Part shown: piece by piece, positions 37,512 to 44,684 of the stretch | Layout of the letters: each line of letters begins with the position of its first letter | Position numbering within the stretch: the first letter of the stretch is position 1 | Assembly: GCF_900114215.1 (NCBI RefSeq) | Contig: NZ_FOSG01000005.1 | Location: 62,001-126,000 of the forward strand | Direction: 5' to 3' | DNA length: 64,000 nucleotides | From: Streptomyces mangrovi | GTDB taxonomy: Bacteria > Actinomycetota > Actinomycetes > Streptomycetales > Streptomycetaceae | The notes under the pieces: model-generated | What the model was told of the DNA's origin: nothing | The model's database searches: none | What the model saw: only the letters and a program-made list of their open reading frames with translations | Position numbers and translations under genes: made by a program

Positions 37512-37532
37512 TCCTCCGGCTTCGACGGTCCG

Positions 37533-38549
37533 TCAGTCCTCCAGGCTGACGACCATCTTTCCGACGTTCTGACCGCGGAGCATGCCGAGGAAGGCGTCCA
37601 CCGCGTTCTCGATGCCCTGGACGACCGTTTCGTGGTACTTCAGCTCCCCGGACCGGATCCAGGCCGAGACCTCCTCGACGAATCGCGGCCGCAGCTCCGA
37701 GTGGTCGCCCACGAGCATGCCCTGGATCCTCAGCCGCTTGCCGATGACCAGCGCGAGGTTGCGCGGGGCGGCGGGCGGCTCGGTGGCGTTGTACTGGGCG
37801 ATCATTCCGCAGACCACGACACGGCCGTGCGTCCTGAGCGAGCCGATCGCCGCCTCCAGGTGCTCACCGCCGACGTTGTCGAAGTAGACGTCGATGCCGT
37901 CGGGCGCGGCCGCCTTCAACTGCCGTGCCACCGGGCCGTTCTTGTAGTTGAAGGCGGCGTCGAAGCCGTACTCCCCGGTGAGGAGCGCGACCTTCTCGTC
38001 CGAGCCGGCGCTGCCGACGACGCGGGAGGCCCCCTTGAGCCGGGCGATCTGACCGACCTGGCCGCCGACCGCGCCCGCCGCACCCGAGACGAAGACGGCA
38101 TCGCCCTCCTTGAAGGAAGCCACCTCCAGCAGCCCGGCGTAGGCGGTCAGTCCGGGCATGCCGAGCACCCCGAGATAGGTCGTCAGCGGGGCCAGTTCGG
38201 CGGAGACCTTCGTCGCGTGCCTCGCGTCCGGCGTGGCGTACTCGCGCCAGCCCAGGCCGTGCAGCACATGGTCGCCCGGGGCGAACCCCTCGGCCTCGGA
38301 GGCGACCACGACGCCGACCGCGCCGCCGTCCATCGGCCGGTCCAGTTCGAACGGCTGGACGTAGGACTTGACGTCGTCCATCCTGCCGCGCATGTAGGGG
38401 TCGACCGAGAGGTGGAGATTGCGCACCAGGATCTGACCGGCCTCCGGGGCCCGTACGGGGGCCTCGCGCAGCGCGAACCCCTCCGGCGTCGGCCATCCCT
38501 GCGGACGGGCGGTCAGGTGCCACTCACGTCCGGTGGCGGGCAACGTCAT
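37533..38549 (-). CDS. NADP-dependent oxidoreductase (zinc-free MDR, CurA/leukotriene-reductase type)
   Basis: A 338-residue zinc-independent medium-chain reductase acting on alpha,beta-unsaturated carbonyls or quinones. It starts with the family segment GREWHLTARPQGWPTPEGF. It carries LSVDPYMRGRM, the nucleotide motif VSGAAGAVGGQVGQIAR, then IDVYFDNVGGEHLEA and GRVVVCGMIAQYN. The ATG at 38549 has GGAGG 8 nt upstream. It is divergent from the MarR gene with a shared operator, so it is probably induced by an electrophile or phenolic ligand. Confidence 0.92.
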   Translation of the reverse strand: MTLPATGREWHLTARPQGWPTPEGFALREAPVRAPEAGQILVRNLHLSVDPYMRGRMDDVKSYVQPFELDRPMDGGAVGVVVASEAEGFAPGDHVLHGLGWREYATPDARHATKVSAELAPLTTYLGVLGMPGLTAYAGLLEVASFKEGDAVFVSGAAGAVGGQVGQIARLKGASRVVGSAGSDEKVALLTGEYGFDAAFNYKNGPVARQLKAAAPDGIDVYFDNVGGEHLEAAIGSLRTHGRVVVCGMIAQYNATEPPAAPRNLALVIGKRLRIQGMLVGDHSELRPRFVEEVSAWIRSGELKYHETVVQGIENAVDAFLGMLRGQNVGKMVVSLED

Positions 38550-38576
38550 GAGAAACGCCTCCATATGCTTAAGAGT

Positions 38577-38605
38577 GTGAAACAACCATCTCCTCAATGT
38601 TTCAC
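38577..38605. promoter_or_regulatory. Inverted-repeat operator between reductase and MarR gene
   Basis: GTGAAACA and TGTTTCAC are perfect 8-bp arms separated by 13 nt; extended to 11 bp they differ at one position. It lies 30 bp before the marR ATG and 28 bp before the reductase ATG. It is the obvious MarR binding site. Confidence 0.75.
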
Positions 38606-38634
38606 GCTGTCAAGCAAATCGGTACTCTGGGGTC

Positions 38635-39090
38635 ATGGCCTCCCGTCCCGCCCCCGTCGACCCCCTCACCCTCGAGGTCGTCGAGCTGATCGGCTCCGTC
38701 GTCCTCCGCTTCCACCAGGAGTACGACGAGGCCGCCGCCAGGCACTCCCTGACCGGAGCGCAGGCGCGGCTGCTCACCCTGCTCCACCACCAGTGCCTGC
38801 CCATGCGGGAGATAGCCCGGCGGCTGAAGTGCGAGCCGTCCAACATCACGGGCATCGTCGACCGGCTGGAGTCGCGCGGCCTGGTGGAGCGGCGCCCCGA
38901 CCCGGCCGACCGCCGTGTCAAGCTCGCCGCCGCCACTGAGGCGGGCCACGAGACGGCCGAACGGCTGCGCGCGTCGATGGACTTCGCCGCCGAGCCCCTG
39001 GCCGATCTGACGCCGGCGGAGCGCGCTCTCCTGCGCGACCTTCTCAGGCGCACACTGGGCGAGGCCTCGCCGGACACCTCCGCGGGCTGA
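38635..39090 (+). CDS. MarR family transcriptional regulator
   Basis: A 151-residue winged-helix regulator. The DNA-binding part is MREIARRLKCEPSNITGIVDRLESRG, with the wing VERRPDPADRRVKL, and dimerisation helices lie at both ends. It likely represses the divergent NADP-dependent reductase and itself through the 38577-38605 inverted repeat. Confidence 0.92.
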   Translation: MASRPAPVDPLTLEVVELIGSVVLRFHQEYDEAAARHSLTGAQARLLTLLHHQCLPMREIARRLKCEPSNITGIVDRLESRGLVERRPDPADRRVKLAAATEAGHETAERLRASMDFAAEPLADLTPAERALLRDLLRRTLGEASPDTSAG

Positions 39091-39165
39091 ACGGGGCGGG
39101 GCGGGGCGGAGCAGCGCCGGGAGCAGGGCCGGGAGCAGGGCCGGGCAGGGCTGAGCGGTCCTGCT

Positions 39166-40158
39166 CTAGGTGCACCACCACAGGAAGCGCTCGCAGGTGG
39201 GCGTCGGCTCCGGCTCGGGTTCCGGATCCGCCGGAGGCGGATCGGCGGGCCGCGTCTCCTGGGGCGGCGGCTCGGGGGCCTGGGTGGGGTCGGCGGTGGG
39301 TTCGGGGGCCGTGGTGATGCCGCCGCTCTCGACCGCGGTGGTCGAGGGCTCCGCGGAGGCCGAGGGGTCCGCCGAGGAGTCCGCCGACTCCGAGGGCTCG
39401 GCCGAGGAGGAACCCGACGCGGAGGGGGTGGCGGACGGCGGGCCCGACGGGCCGGCGCCCGGCTGTTCCGCCCCGGGCGGCCGCTCGGCGGCGCCGTCGG
39501 AGTCGGCGGATCCGGCACCCTCCTCGCCGTTGGCGCCGTCACCGGGCTCATCCCCGCCGCCGTCCGGGGAGACGCCCGGTATGGGCAGCTCATGCAGCAC
39601 GCCCTCGGTGGTGAACTCCGCGACGCCGAGGGTGGCCAGCCCGGCGCCGAGTATCAAGCCCACGGCGGCGGTACGGCGCCGCCGCCCGGCCCGCGAACGC
39701 GCCCGGCGGCCACGCCGGGCGGCCGCGCGCGCCGCTGCCCGGCCCTCGCCGGCCCCGTCGTCCGGGCCGCCTTCCGGACCACCACCGCCGTGTTCTCCGT
39801 GCTCATCGCGCTCGCTGTACCCGCCGTGCCCGCCGGACGCCTCCGCGCCGTACACATCGTCGTACGTGTCGCTGTACGCGCCGCGGGCACCGCCGTGGAG
39901 GCCGTACTCCCCGCCGGGGATCTCCTCGCCGGGCGTCTCCTCCCCGGCCCGCCCGAACGCCTGGTGGGCGTCTCCGTGACCGCCCCGGTGCCCGTGGCCG
40001 GTGCCGTACGGGCTGTACGGACCGGGCCCGTGGCCGTACTGACCGGCGGAGGCCGGAGCCGAGGGGTCCGCCGGCGCCAGGCCGTGGCTGGGCGTGCCGC
40101 AACCCGGGCAGGAGAGGGCGCCGTTGAGATGCCGACGGCATGTGACGCAGTAGGTCAT
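39166..40158 (-). CDS. SCO2400-type zinc-ribbon membrane protein
   Basis: A 330-residue protein. The N-terminal zinc ribbon has two CxxC knuckles (YCVTCRRHL, LSCPGCG). It is followed by a Gly/His/Tyr-rich disordered stretch, an Arg/Ala-rich block (ARRGRRARSRAGRRRR), one membrane segment TAAVGLILGAGLATLGVAEF near residues 165-185, and a long Pro/Ser/Glu-rich external tail ending CERFLWWCT. The ends match the actinomycete family named after SCO2400. The topology is ribbon inside, tail outside. Function is unknown. Its linkage not far from the fab cluster parallels S. coelicolor. Confidence 0.85.
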   Translation of the reverse strand: MTYCVTCRRHLNGALSCPGCGTPSHGLAPADPSAPASAGQYGHGPGPYSPYGTGHGHRGGHGDAHQAFGRAGEETPGEEIPGGEYGLHGGARGAYSDTYDDVYGAEASGGHGGYSERDEHGEHGGGGPEGGPDDGAGEGRAAARAAARRGRRARSRAGRRRRTAAVGLILGAGLATLGVAEFTTEGVLHELPIPGVSPDGGGDEPGDGANGEEGAGSADSDGAAERPPGAEQPGAGPSGPPSATPSASGSSSAEPSESADSSADPSASAEPSTTAVESGGITTAPEPTADPTQAPEPPPQETRPADPPPADPEPEPEPTPTCERFLWWCT

Positions 40159-40221
40159 GGAGTCCGCAGGGTACGAGGCTCGGCGGGAAGAGGAGAAGAC
40201 ACTCCCTGTGAAGATCCGGTG

Positions 40222-41088
40222 TCAACCCGCGAAAGGCGGCTGCACCAGCCCCTCCCCCGCGTCCGGCAGCACCATCAGCGAACCGGCCAGCGGTTCCGCA
40301 GCGGGATCGGCGCCCGTCCGGGCCGTGGTGATGTAGAGGTCCCGCAGGCCCGGTCCGCCGAAGGCGCACGAGGTGGTGTTGGAGGCCGGGACGGCGACCG
40401 TCCGGTCCAGCCTGCCGTCGGGGGTGTAGCGCCGGACCGCGCCCCCGCCCCACAGGGCGACCCAGACGCAGCCCTCCGCGTCCACCGTCAGCCCGTCGGG
40501 GAAGCCTGCGCCCTCCTCGATCCGTGCCAGCGTCCTGCGGCCCAGGATCTCGGGGCCGTCGGTGTCGAAGACGTCGATCCGGCGGGTGGGGGTGTCGATG
40601 TAGTACATCAGCCGCCCGTCCGGGCTCCAGCCCGTGCCGTTGCTGATGCCCACGTCCGCCAGGACCGTGACGGCCGAGCCGTCCGGGGCGACACGGCTGA
40701 GCGTGCCCCCGCCCGGGCGCTCGTCGTACGCCATCGTGCCCGCCCACAGCGCGCCGTCGGGGGCGACGGCGGCGTCGTTGCCCCGGCGGCCCGCGACGGG
40801 CTCGCGGTGCAGCCAGGAGAACGAGCCGTCCCCGTCGTACAGGCCCACCCCGTCGCGGAGGTTGACCACCAGGCCGCCCCCGGCCCGCGGCTTGGCCGCG
40901 CCCACGTGCTGCTCGGTCGCCAGCACCGTGCGGCGGCCGTCGGCCGGGGCATAGGTGTGCACCCGGCTCGCGAGGATGTCCACCCACACCAGGCGCCCGC
41001 GTTCCGCGTCCCAGGTGGGCCCTTCGCCCAGCAGCGCCCCCTGCCGCACCGCGACCTCGAGTCGCGCCGTCTTCCCCGTTCCGGCCAT
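40222..41088 (-). CDS. SMP-30/gluconolactonase-family lactonase
   Basis: A 288-residue six-bladed propeller lactonase that would open a sugar lactone to the aldonic acid. Metal and catalytic residues of the family are visible: Glu in LLGEGPTWD, Asn in SNGTGWSPDG and Asp in GFPDGLTVDAEG. The motif CVWVALWGGGAVRRYTPDG is characteristic. It lies 93 bp downstream of the IclR gene on the same strand and is probably co-transcribed with it, which places it in the same regulon as the sugar-acid dehydratase. It is a candidate L-arabinono- or other pentono-lactonase. Confidence 0.88.
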   Translation of the reverse strand: MAGTGKTARLEVAVRQGALLGEGPTWDAERGRLVWVDILASRVHTYAPADGRRTVLATEQHVGAAKPRAGGGLVVNLRDGVGLYDGDGSFSWLHREPVAGRRGNDAAVAPDGALWAGTMAYDERPGGGTLSRVAPDGSAVTVLADVGISNGTGWSPDGRLMYYIDTPTRRIDVFDTDGPEILGRRTLARIEEGAGFPDGLTVDAEGCVWVALWGGGAVRRYTPDGRLDRTVAVPASNTTSCAFGGPGLRDLYITTARTGADPAAEPLAGSLMVLPDAGEGLVQPPFAG

Positions 41089-41181
41089 GCCGTCCCGCCC
41101 CTCTCCTCGTCGGCTCTCCTCGCGGTCCGCCCCGGCTCCCGCCGACGTCAGCCCGCCCGTCGGCTGTCCCCGTCCGTCCGG

Positions 41182-41961
41182 CTACGCCGCGCCGCGGTGC
41201 CCCAGCCGCGCCGACAGTTCGGCCGCGCCCTCGACCGCCAGGTTCTCCAGCTCGGCGCGCCGCTCCTCGCTCCAGCGGATCATGGGCACCGAGATGCTGA
41301 GCGCCGCCACCACCTTCCCCGTACCGTCCCGGACGGGCGCGGCCACACAGCTCACATCGGGGTTGGACTCGCGCCGCTCGACGGCGACGCCGCGCTCACG
41401 GATCCCGGCCAGCGCCTCGCGCAGTTCCCCGGGCGAGGTGATGGAGTTCTCCGTCATGGCCCGCAGCGGCTCGTCGCCGGGGCCGGGCAGACGCGCGTCC
41501 AGCTCGTCCGGAGGCAGCGAGGCCAGCAGCATCTTCCCCACCGAGGTGCAGTGCGCGGGCAGGCGCCGCCCGGCGGCGGAGACCATGCGGACCGCGTGGG
41601 TGCTGTCCACCTTGGCGATGTAGATGACGTCCGCGCCCTCCAGGATGGCCACGTGCACGGTCTCGTCGCAGGTCTCGGCGACGCTCCGGGCCACCTGCTG
41701 CCCCTCGGCGGCCAGGTCGAGCTGCTCGGCGTAGCGGCTCCCGAGCTGGTAGGTGCGCACCCCGAGCCGGTAACGTCCGGACTGCCCGGGCACGGGCACC
41801 AGATACGAGCGCGCGGCCAGGGTGGTCACCAGTTCGTGGACGGTGGTGCGGGGCAGGCCCAGTTTCCGGGTGATCTCCGGCGCCGACAGGGTCCCGTCCC
41901 CGTCGAGGAAGAGTTCCAGGATGTCGAGAGCCCTGGTCACGGCCGGCACGAGGCGCCCCAT
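41182..41961 (-). CDS. IclR family regulator, probable controller of the pentose regulon
   Basis: A 259-residue IclR protein. The winged helix-turn-helix is ALDILELFLDG and EITRKLGLPRTTVHELV, and the effector domain contains VDSTHAVRMVSAAGRRLPAH, SVGKMLLASLP and the terminal VAALSISVPMIRW. The ATG at 41961 follows GGGGAGGG. Effectors of this group are often sugar acids or their lactones. A double CGAA box in front of its own promoter suggests autoregulation. The same box precedes the dehydratase, the U32-chvE operon and the CUT1 importer. Confidence 0.9.
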   Translation of the reverse strand: MGRLVPAVTRALDILELFLDGDGTLSAPEITRKLGLPRTTVHELVTTLAARSYLVPVPGQSGRYRLGVRTYQLGSRYAEQLDLAAEGQQVARSVAETCDETVHVAILEGADVIYIAKVDSTHAVRMVSAAGRRLPAHCTSVGKMLLASLPPDELDARLPGPGDEPLRAMTENSITSPGELREALAGIRERGVAVERRESNPDVSCVAAPVRDGTGKVVAALSISVPMIRWSEERRAELENLAVEGAAELSARLGHRGAA

Positions 41962-42014
41962 GGCAGCCCTCCCCTTCTCCCCTGGGGGCTCCGGGCTCGC
42001 CGGCACCCGCAGTC

Positions 42015-42049
42015 GTTCGAGATTCCGAAGAATGACCGGAATCACGAAC
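42015..42049. promoter_or_regulatory. Double CGAA box D (putative IclR operator)
   Basis: A 35-bp inverted repeat has 13-bp arms (GTTCGAGATTCCG and CGGAATCACGAAC) matching at 12 of 13 positions. The CGAA cores are 19 bp apart. It spans the predicted transcript start of the IclR gene. Confidence 0.75.
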
Positions 42050-42051
42050 AC

Positions 42052-42081
42052 AGGCTAGCCGCAGCCCGAAGCACCCCGCAA
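42052..42081 (-). promoter_or_regulatory. Promoter of the IclR-lactonase unit
   Basis: On the minus strand TTGCGG (42076-42081) and TAGCCT (42052-42057) are 18 bp apart, directly upstream of box D. Confidence 0.5.
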
Positions 42082-42168
42082 CGACCCCTCCCCCGCCGGC
42101 GCCCGGCCCACCCCGCCACGATGCGCGGCGCCCGCATGGACGGCGCCGACCGTGGAACCCGCACCCCC

Positions 42169-43062
42169 ATGACGAGCACCGTCGTGGAAGGCCGCACGAT
42201 CGAGCTGACCAGTCTGGACAGGGTCCTCTATCCCGCCTCGGGCTTCACCAAGGGCGATGTCGTGGACTACTACACCTCCGTCGCCGAGGTGCTCCTGCCC
42301 CATCTGCGCGACCGCCCGGCGTCCTTCGTCCGCGCCCCCCGCGGCGTGGAGGCCGATTCGTTCATGGCCAAGCACGTACCGCCCGGCACACCGGACTGGG
42401 TGACGGTGTGCGAGGTCCACCGCGTCGGCGGGAGGACCGACCGGCAGGTCGTCGTCCAGGACCTGCCGACCCTGCTGTGGGCGGCCAACCTCTCCGTCCT
42501 GGAACTGCACACGCCCCAGTGGCGGCTCCCCGCCGAGGGGATGGCCGACCGGCTGGTGTTCGACCTCGACCCGGGCCCCCCGGCGACGATCGTCCAGTGC
42601 TGCGCGGTCGCCCGCCGGCTGCGCGACCTGCTGGAGCGCGACGGCCTGCCCTCGTACGCCAAGACCTCCGGCTCCAAGGGGCTGCACGTGCTTGCCCCGC
42701 TGCGGCCCGCGGACTCCGAGGCCGTGGCCGGCTACGCCGAGCGGCTGGCCCGCGAGGCGGCCGAGGCGCTGCCGGACCTCGTCGTGGACCAGGTGCCCCG
42801 GCGGCTGCGCGAGGGGAAGGTCTTCATCGACCACGGCCAGAACCTGTGGACGCGGACGACCGCCGCCCCGTACACCCTGCGCGCACGGCCGAGGCCGACC
42901 GTCTCCACTCCGGTGACATGGGACGAGGTCGCCGGCTGCGAACAGCCCGGCGACCTCGTCTTCACGGCCGGCGATCTGACCTCCCGGCTGGAGCGGCACG
43001 GTGACCCGCTCGCTCCCCTCCTGGAGCCCTCCCGCGCGGGGCGGCTGCCGGAGGGCCCCTGA
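42169..43062 (+). CDS. LigD-type primase-polymerase domain protein (NHEJ)
   Basis: A 297-residue archaeo-eukaryotic-primase-fold polymerase like the PolDom of mycobacterial LigD. It begins ELTSLDRVLYPASGFTKGDV. The DxD metal motif is LVFDLDPGP, the His of the active site is in SGSKGLHVLAPL, and FIDHGQN follows. It has no ligase or nuclease domain, as in Streptomyces, where these functions are separate genes. It fills gaps and may add ribonucleotides during end joining. ATG 42169 was chosen; in-frame ATGs at 42121 and 42136 are possible. No ku or ligase gene is adjacent. Confidence 0.9.
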   Translation: MTSTVVEGRTIELTSLDRVLYPASGFTKGDVVDYYTSVAEVLLPHLRDRPASFVRAPRGVEADSFMAKHVPPGTPDWVTVCEVHRVGGRTDRQVVVQDLPTLLWAANLSVLELHTPQWRLPAEGMADRLVFDLDPGPPATIVQCCAVARRLRDLLERDGLPSYAKTSGSKGLHVLAPLRPADSEAVAGYAERLAREAAEALPDLVVDQVPRRLREGKVFIDHGQNLWTRTTAAPYTLRARPRPTVSTPVTWDEVAGCEQPGDLVFTAGDLTSRLERHGDPLAPLLEPSRAGRLPEGP

Positions 43063-43082
43063 CACCGGGCCACGGGGGCGCC

Positions 43083-43394
43083 TCAGGCGTTGCCGGTGCC
43101 CCAGCCGTCGTCGAACGGCGTGCGCTGCTCGACACGACGGCCGCGCAGCATGCGGACCCGGTCGGACACCGGTCCCGGCACCCGGTCGCCCATCCGGTCG
43201 GAGACCGTGTTCAGCGCCTTGCCGGCCATCTCCCGCCCGTTGTGCGCGGCGGACTCGTAGGCGTTGCGCACCGCGGGGTTCTCGGCGAACTTGCGGGCCC
43301 TCTCGCGCAGCTGCTCGTACTTCTCCCGCCCGGCTCGCGTGCCGAACACATACCCGACGGCCACTCCTACGACGAACGTGAGCCGGTAGCGCAT
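43083..43394 (-). CDS. YtxH domain protein
   Basis: A 103-residue small protein with an N-terminal membrane-like helix (LTFVVGVAVGYVFGTRAG) followed by charged amphipathic helices (REKYEQLRERARKFAENPAV), the YtxH layout. A short tail has Gly-Trp-Gly. Its function is unknown, possibly stress or envelope related. A GGTGGAG site precedes the ATG. It is convergent with the primase-polymerase gene. Confidence 0.85.
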   Translation of the reverse strand: MRYRLTFVVGVAVGYVFGTRAGREKYEQLRERARKFAENPAVRNAYESAAHNGREMAGKALNTVSDRMGDRVPGPVSDRVRMLRGRRVEQRTPFDDGWGTGNA

Positions 43395-43596
43395 GGCTCC
43401 ACCCTTTCTCAGGTCTCTCCCGGCGCACCCCGGCCGCGCGGGTGTGCGCCCTGTCGGTCTGCGGCGGACGTTCCACCGGGTACCCCGAGGCGCGCCGCGA
43501 ATACCGATTTCAGAGCACCCCCCGGCATGCGCTACTGTATTCCTCGCCAGCGGGGAACGCCCCCGGGAAACCGGAACGGGCGCCTCCGAGCAGCAG

Positions 43597-43669
43597 TCCC
43601 CTGTAGCTCAATTGGCAGAGCAGCCGGCTGTTAACCGGCAGGTTACTGGTTCGAGTCCAGTCGGGGGAG
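43597..43669 (+). tRNA. tRNA-Asn (GTT)
   Basis: A complete cloverleaf: 7-bp acceptor TCCCCTG with CGGGGGA, D arm with AGCTCAATTGGCAGAGC, and anticodon stem GCCGG/CCGGC with GTT at 43630-43632. The T arm has GGTTCGAGTCC. CCA is not encoded. A hairpin terminator follows 8 bp later. Confidence 0.96.
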
Positions 43670-43676
43670 CAGAACG

Positions 43677-43702
43677 AGAAGGGCCCCGCGAGGGGCCCTT
43701 CT
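43677..43702 (+). terminator. Terminator after tRNA-Asn
   Basis: An 11-bp perfect stem (AGAAGGGCCCC with its complement) and a GCGA loop, followed by a short T-rich tail. Confidence 0.85.
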
Positions 43703-43881
43703 TCGTGTGCCCGGCGCGTGTCCGGGCCGCTGCGGGGAGGCCTGCTCCGTTCCGGCGACCGGCCTCCGGCCCAGGGTGACGGGCCCCATCGCCCCTGCCT
43801 CACCCCGACACAGGCGGGAGATCGTATGAGCGGCTATGCTGCGGCAGACGGCGCGCACAGATGTGCGTGGCGCGCCGTCCC

Positions 43882-43955
43882 GGGGCGGTAGCTCAGCCGG
43901 TTAGAGCAGCGGACTCATAATCCGTCGGCCGTGGGTTCGAGTCCCACCCGCCCCA
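43882..43955 (+). tRNA. tRNA-Met (CAT)
   Basis: The acceptor GGGGCGG pairs with CCGCCCC, the D arm is AGCTCAGCCGGTTAGAGC, the anticodon loop CTCATAA has CAT at 43916-43918, and the T arm has GGGTTCGAGTCCC. It lacks the C1:A72 mismatch of initiator tRNA, so it is an elongator Met. A lysidine-modified Ile tRNA with the same anticodon cannot be fully excluded by eye. Confidence 0.88.
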
Positions 43956-44214
43956 CCCTCACTCCTTCCGGATCGCGGAAACACTCCCGGGCGAAGGCGC
44001 TCCGCGCCCACCGCCCCTCCCCGCCGCCCGGACCGAACCGGGCCGGGCCCGCGGCCGCTCTCCTGAACAGCGGATACGCATCGGCGTCCGGCTGCCGGAA
44101 GACCCCCCTGTGCGAAACTTGACTCCATTCCACATTCCACGCGAACGGGCTCTTCCGGCGGCGTCGCACGTCCAGGGACCGCCCGATCCGTTCCACGGGG
44201 GGAGAGCCTTGCCG

Positions 44215-44682
44215 ATGAAACGCACACCGCTTCCGGGCGTCGGCTTCCAGTACGACGTCGCCACCCGCTCCGGGCGGCACCTGTCCGTCGTCGTCCACCA
44301 GGACGGCCGCCGCTTCCTGGGCTTCTACGACCCCGAGGACCCCGACACCTGCCAGGCTTCCTTCCAGCTCGACTCCGACGAGGCCGCCTCCCTGGCCGCG
44401 CTGATCGCCCCCGAGCCCGAGGCGCCGGATCTGGCCGTCGGGGAGCTGGACCTGGCCACCGAGCGGATCCCGGTGACCGCCAAGTCCCCTTACCGGGGCC
44501 GGCCGCTGGGCGACACCCGTGCCCGTACCCGCACCGGGGCGTCCATCGTCGCGGTCCTGCGGCGCACCGCGCCGCACCCCGCCCCGGGGCCGGACTTCAG
44601 ACTGGAGGCGGGGGACATCCTCGTGGTCGTGGGCACCCGCCAGGGCGTCGAGGAACTCGCCCAGATCATCACGGGGGGCTGA
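44215..44682 (+). CDS. Antiporter regulatory subunit with TrkA-C domain (KhtT-like)
   Basis: A 155-residue cytosolic protein. The N-terminal half (TPLPGVGFQYDVATRSGRH onward) matches the small domain of KhtT. The C-terminal TrkA-C domain covers about residues 80-155, with LRRTAPHPAPGPDFRLEAGD and ILVVVGTRQGVEEL. TrkA-C domains bind nucleotides such as cyclic di-AMP and gate the partner channel or antiporter. It ends 2 bp before the antiporter gene, so the two are co-translated. Confidence 0.9.
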   Translation: MKRTPLPGVGFQYDVATRSGRHLSVVVHQDGRRFLGFYDPEDPDTCQASFQLDSDEAASLAALIAPEPEAPDLAVGELDLATERIPVTAKSPYRGRPLGDTRARTRTGASIVAVLRRTAPHPAPGPDFRLEAGDILVVVGTRQGVEELAQIITGG

Positions 44683-44684
44683 GC

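Noticed and set aside
39592..42168. An N-terminal extension of the primase-polymerase frame over 850 codons
   Set aside because: It is antisense to the zinc-ribbon, lactonase and IclR genes. The polymerase homology begins only after 42169.
43882..43955. tRNA-Ile2 with a CAT anticodon
   Set aside because: Without identity elements typical of the lysidine-modified tRNA that I could confirm by eye, elongator Met is the simpler call.
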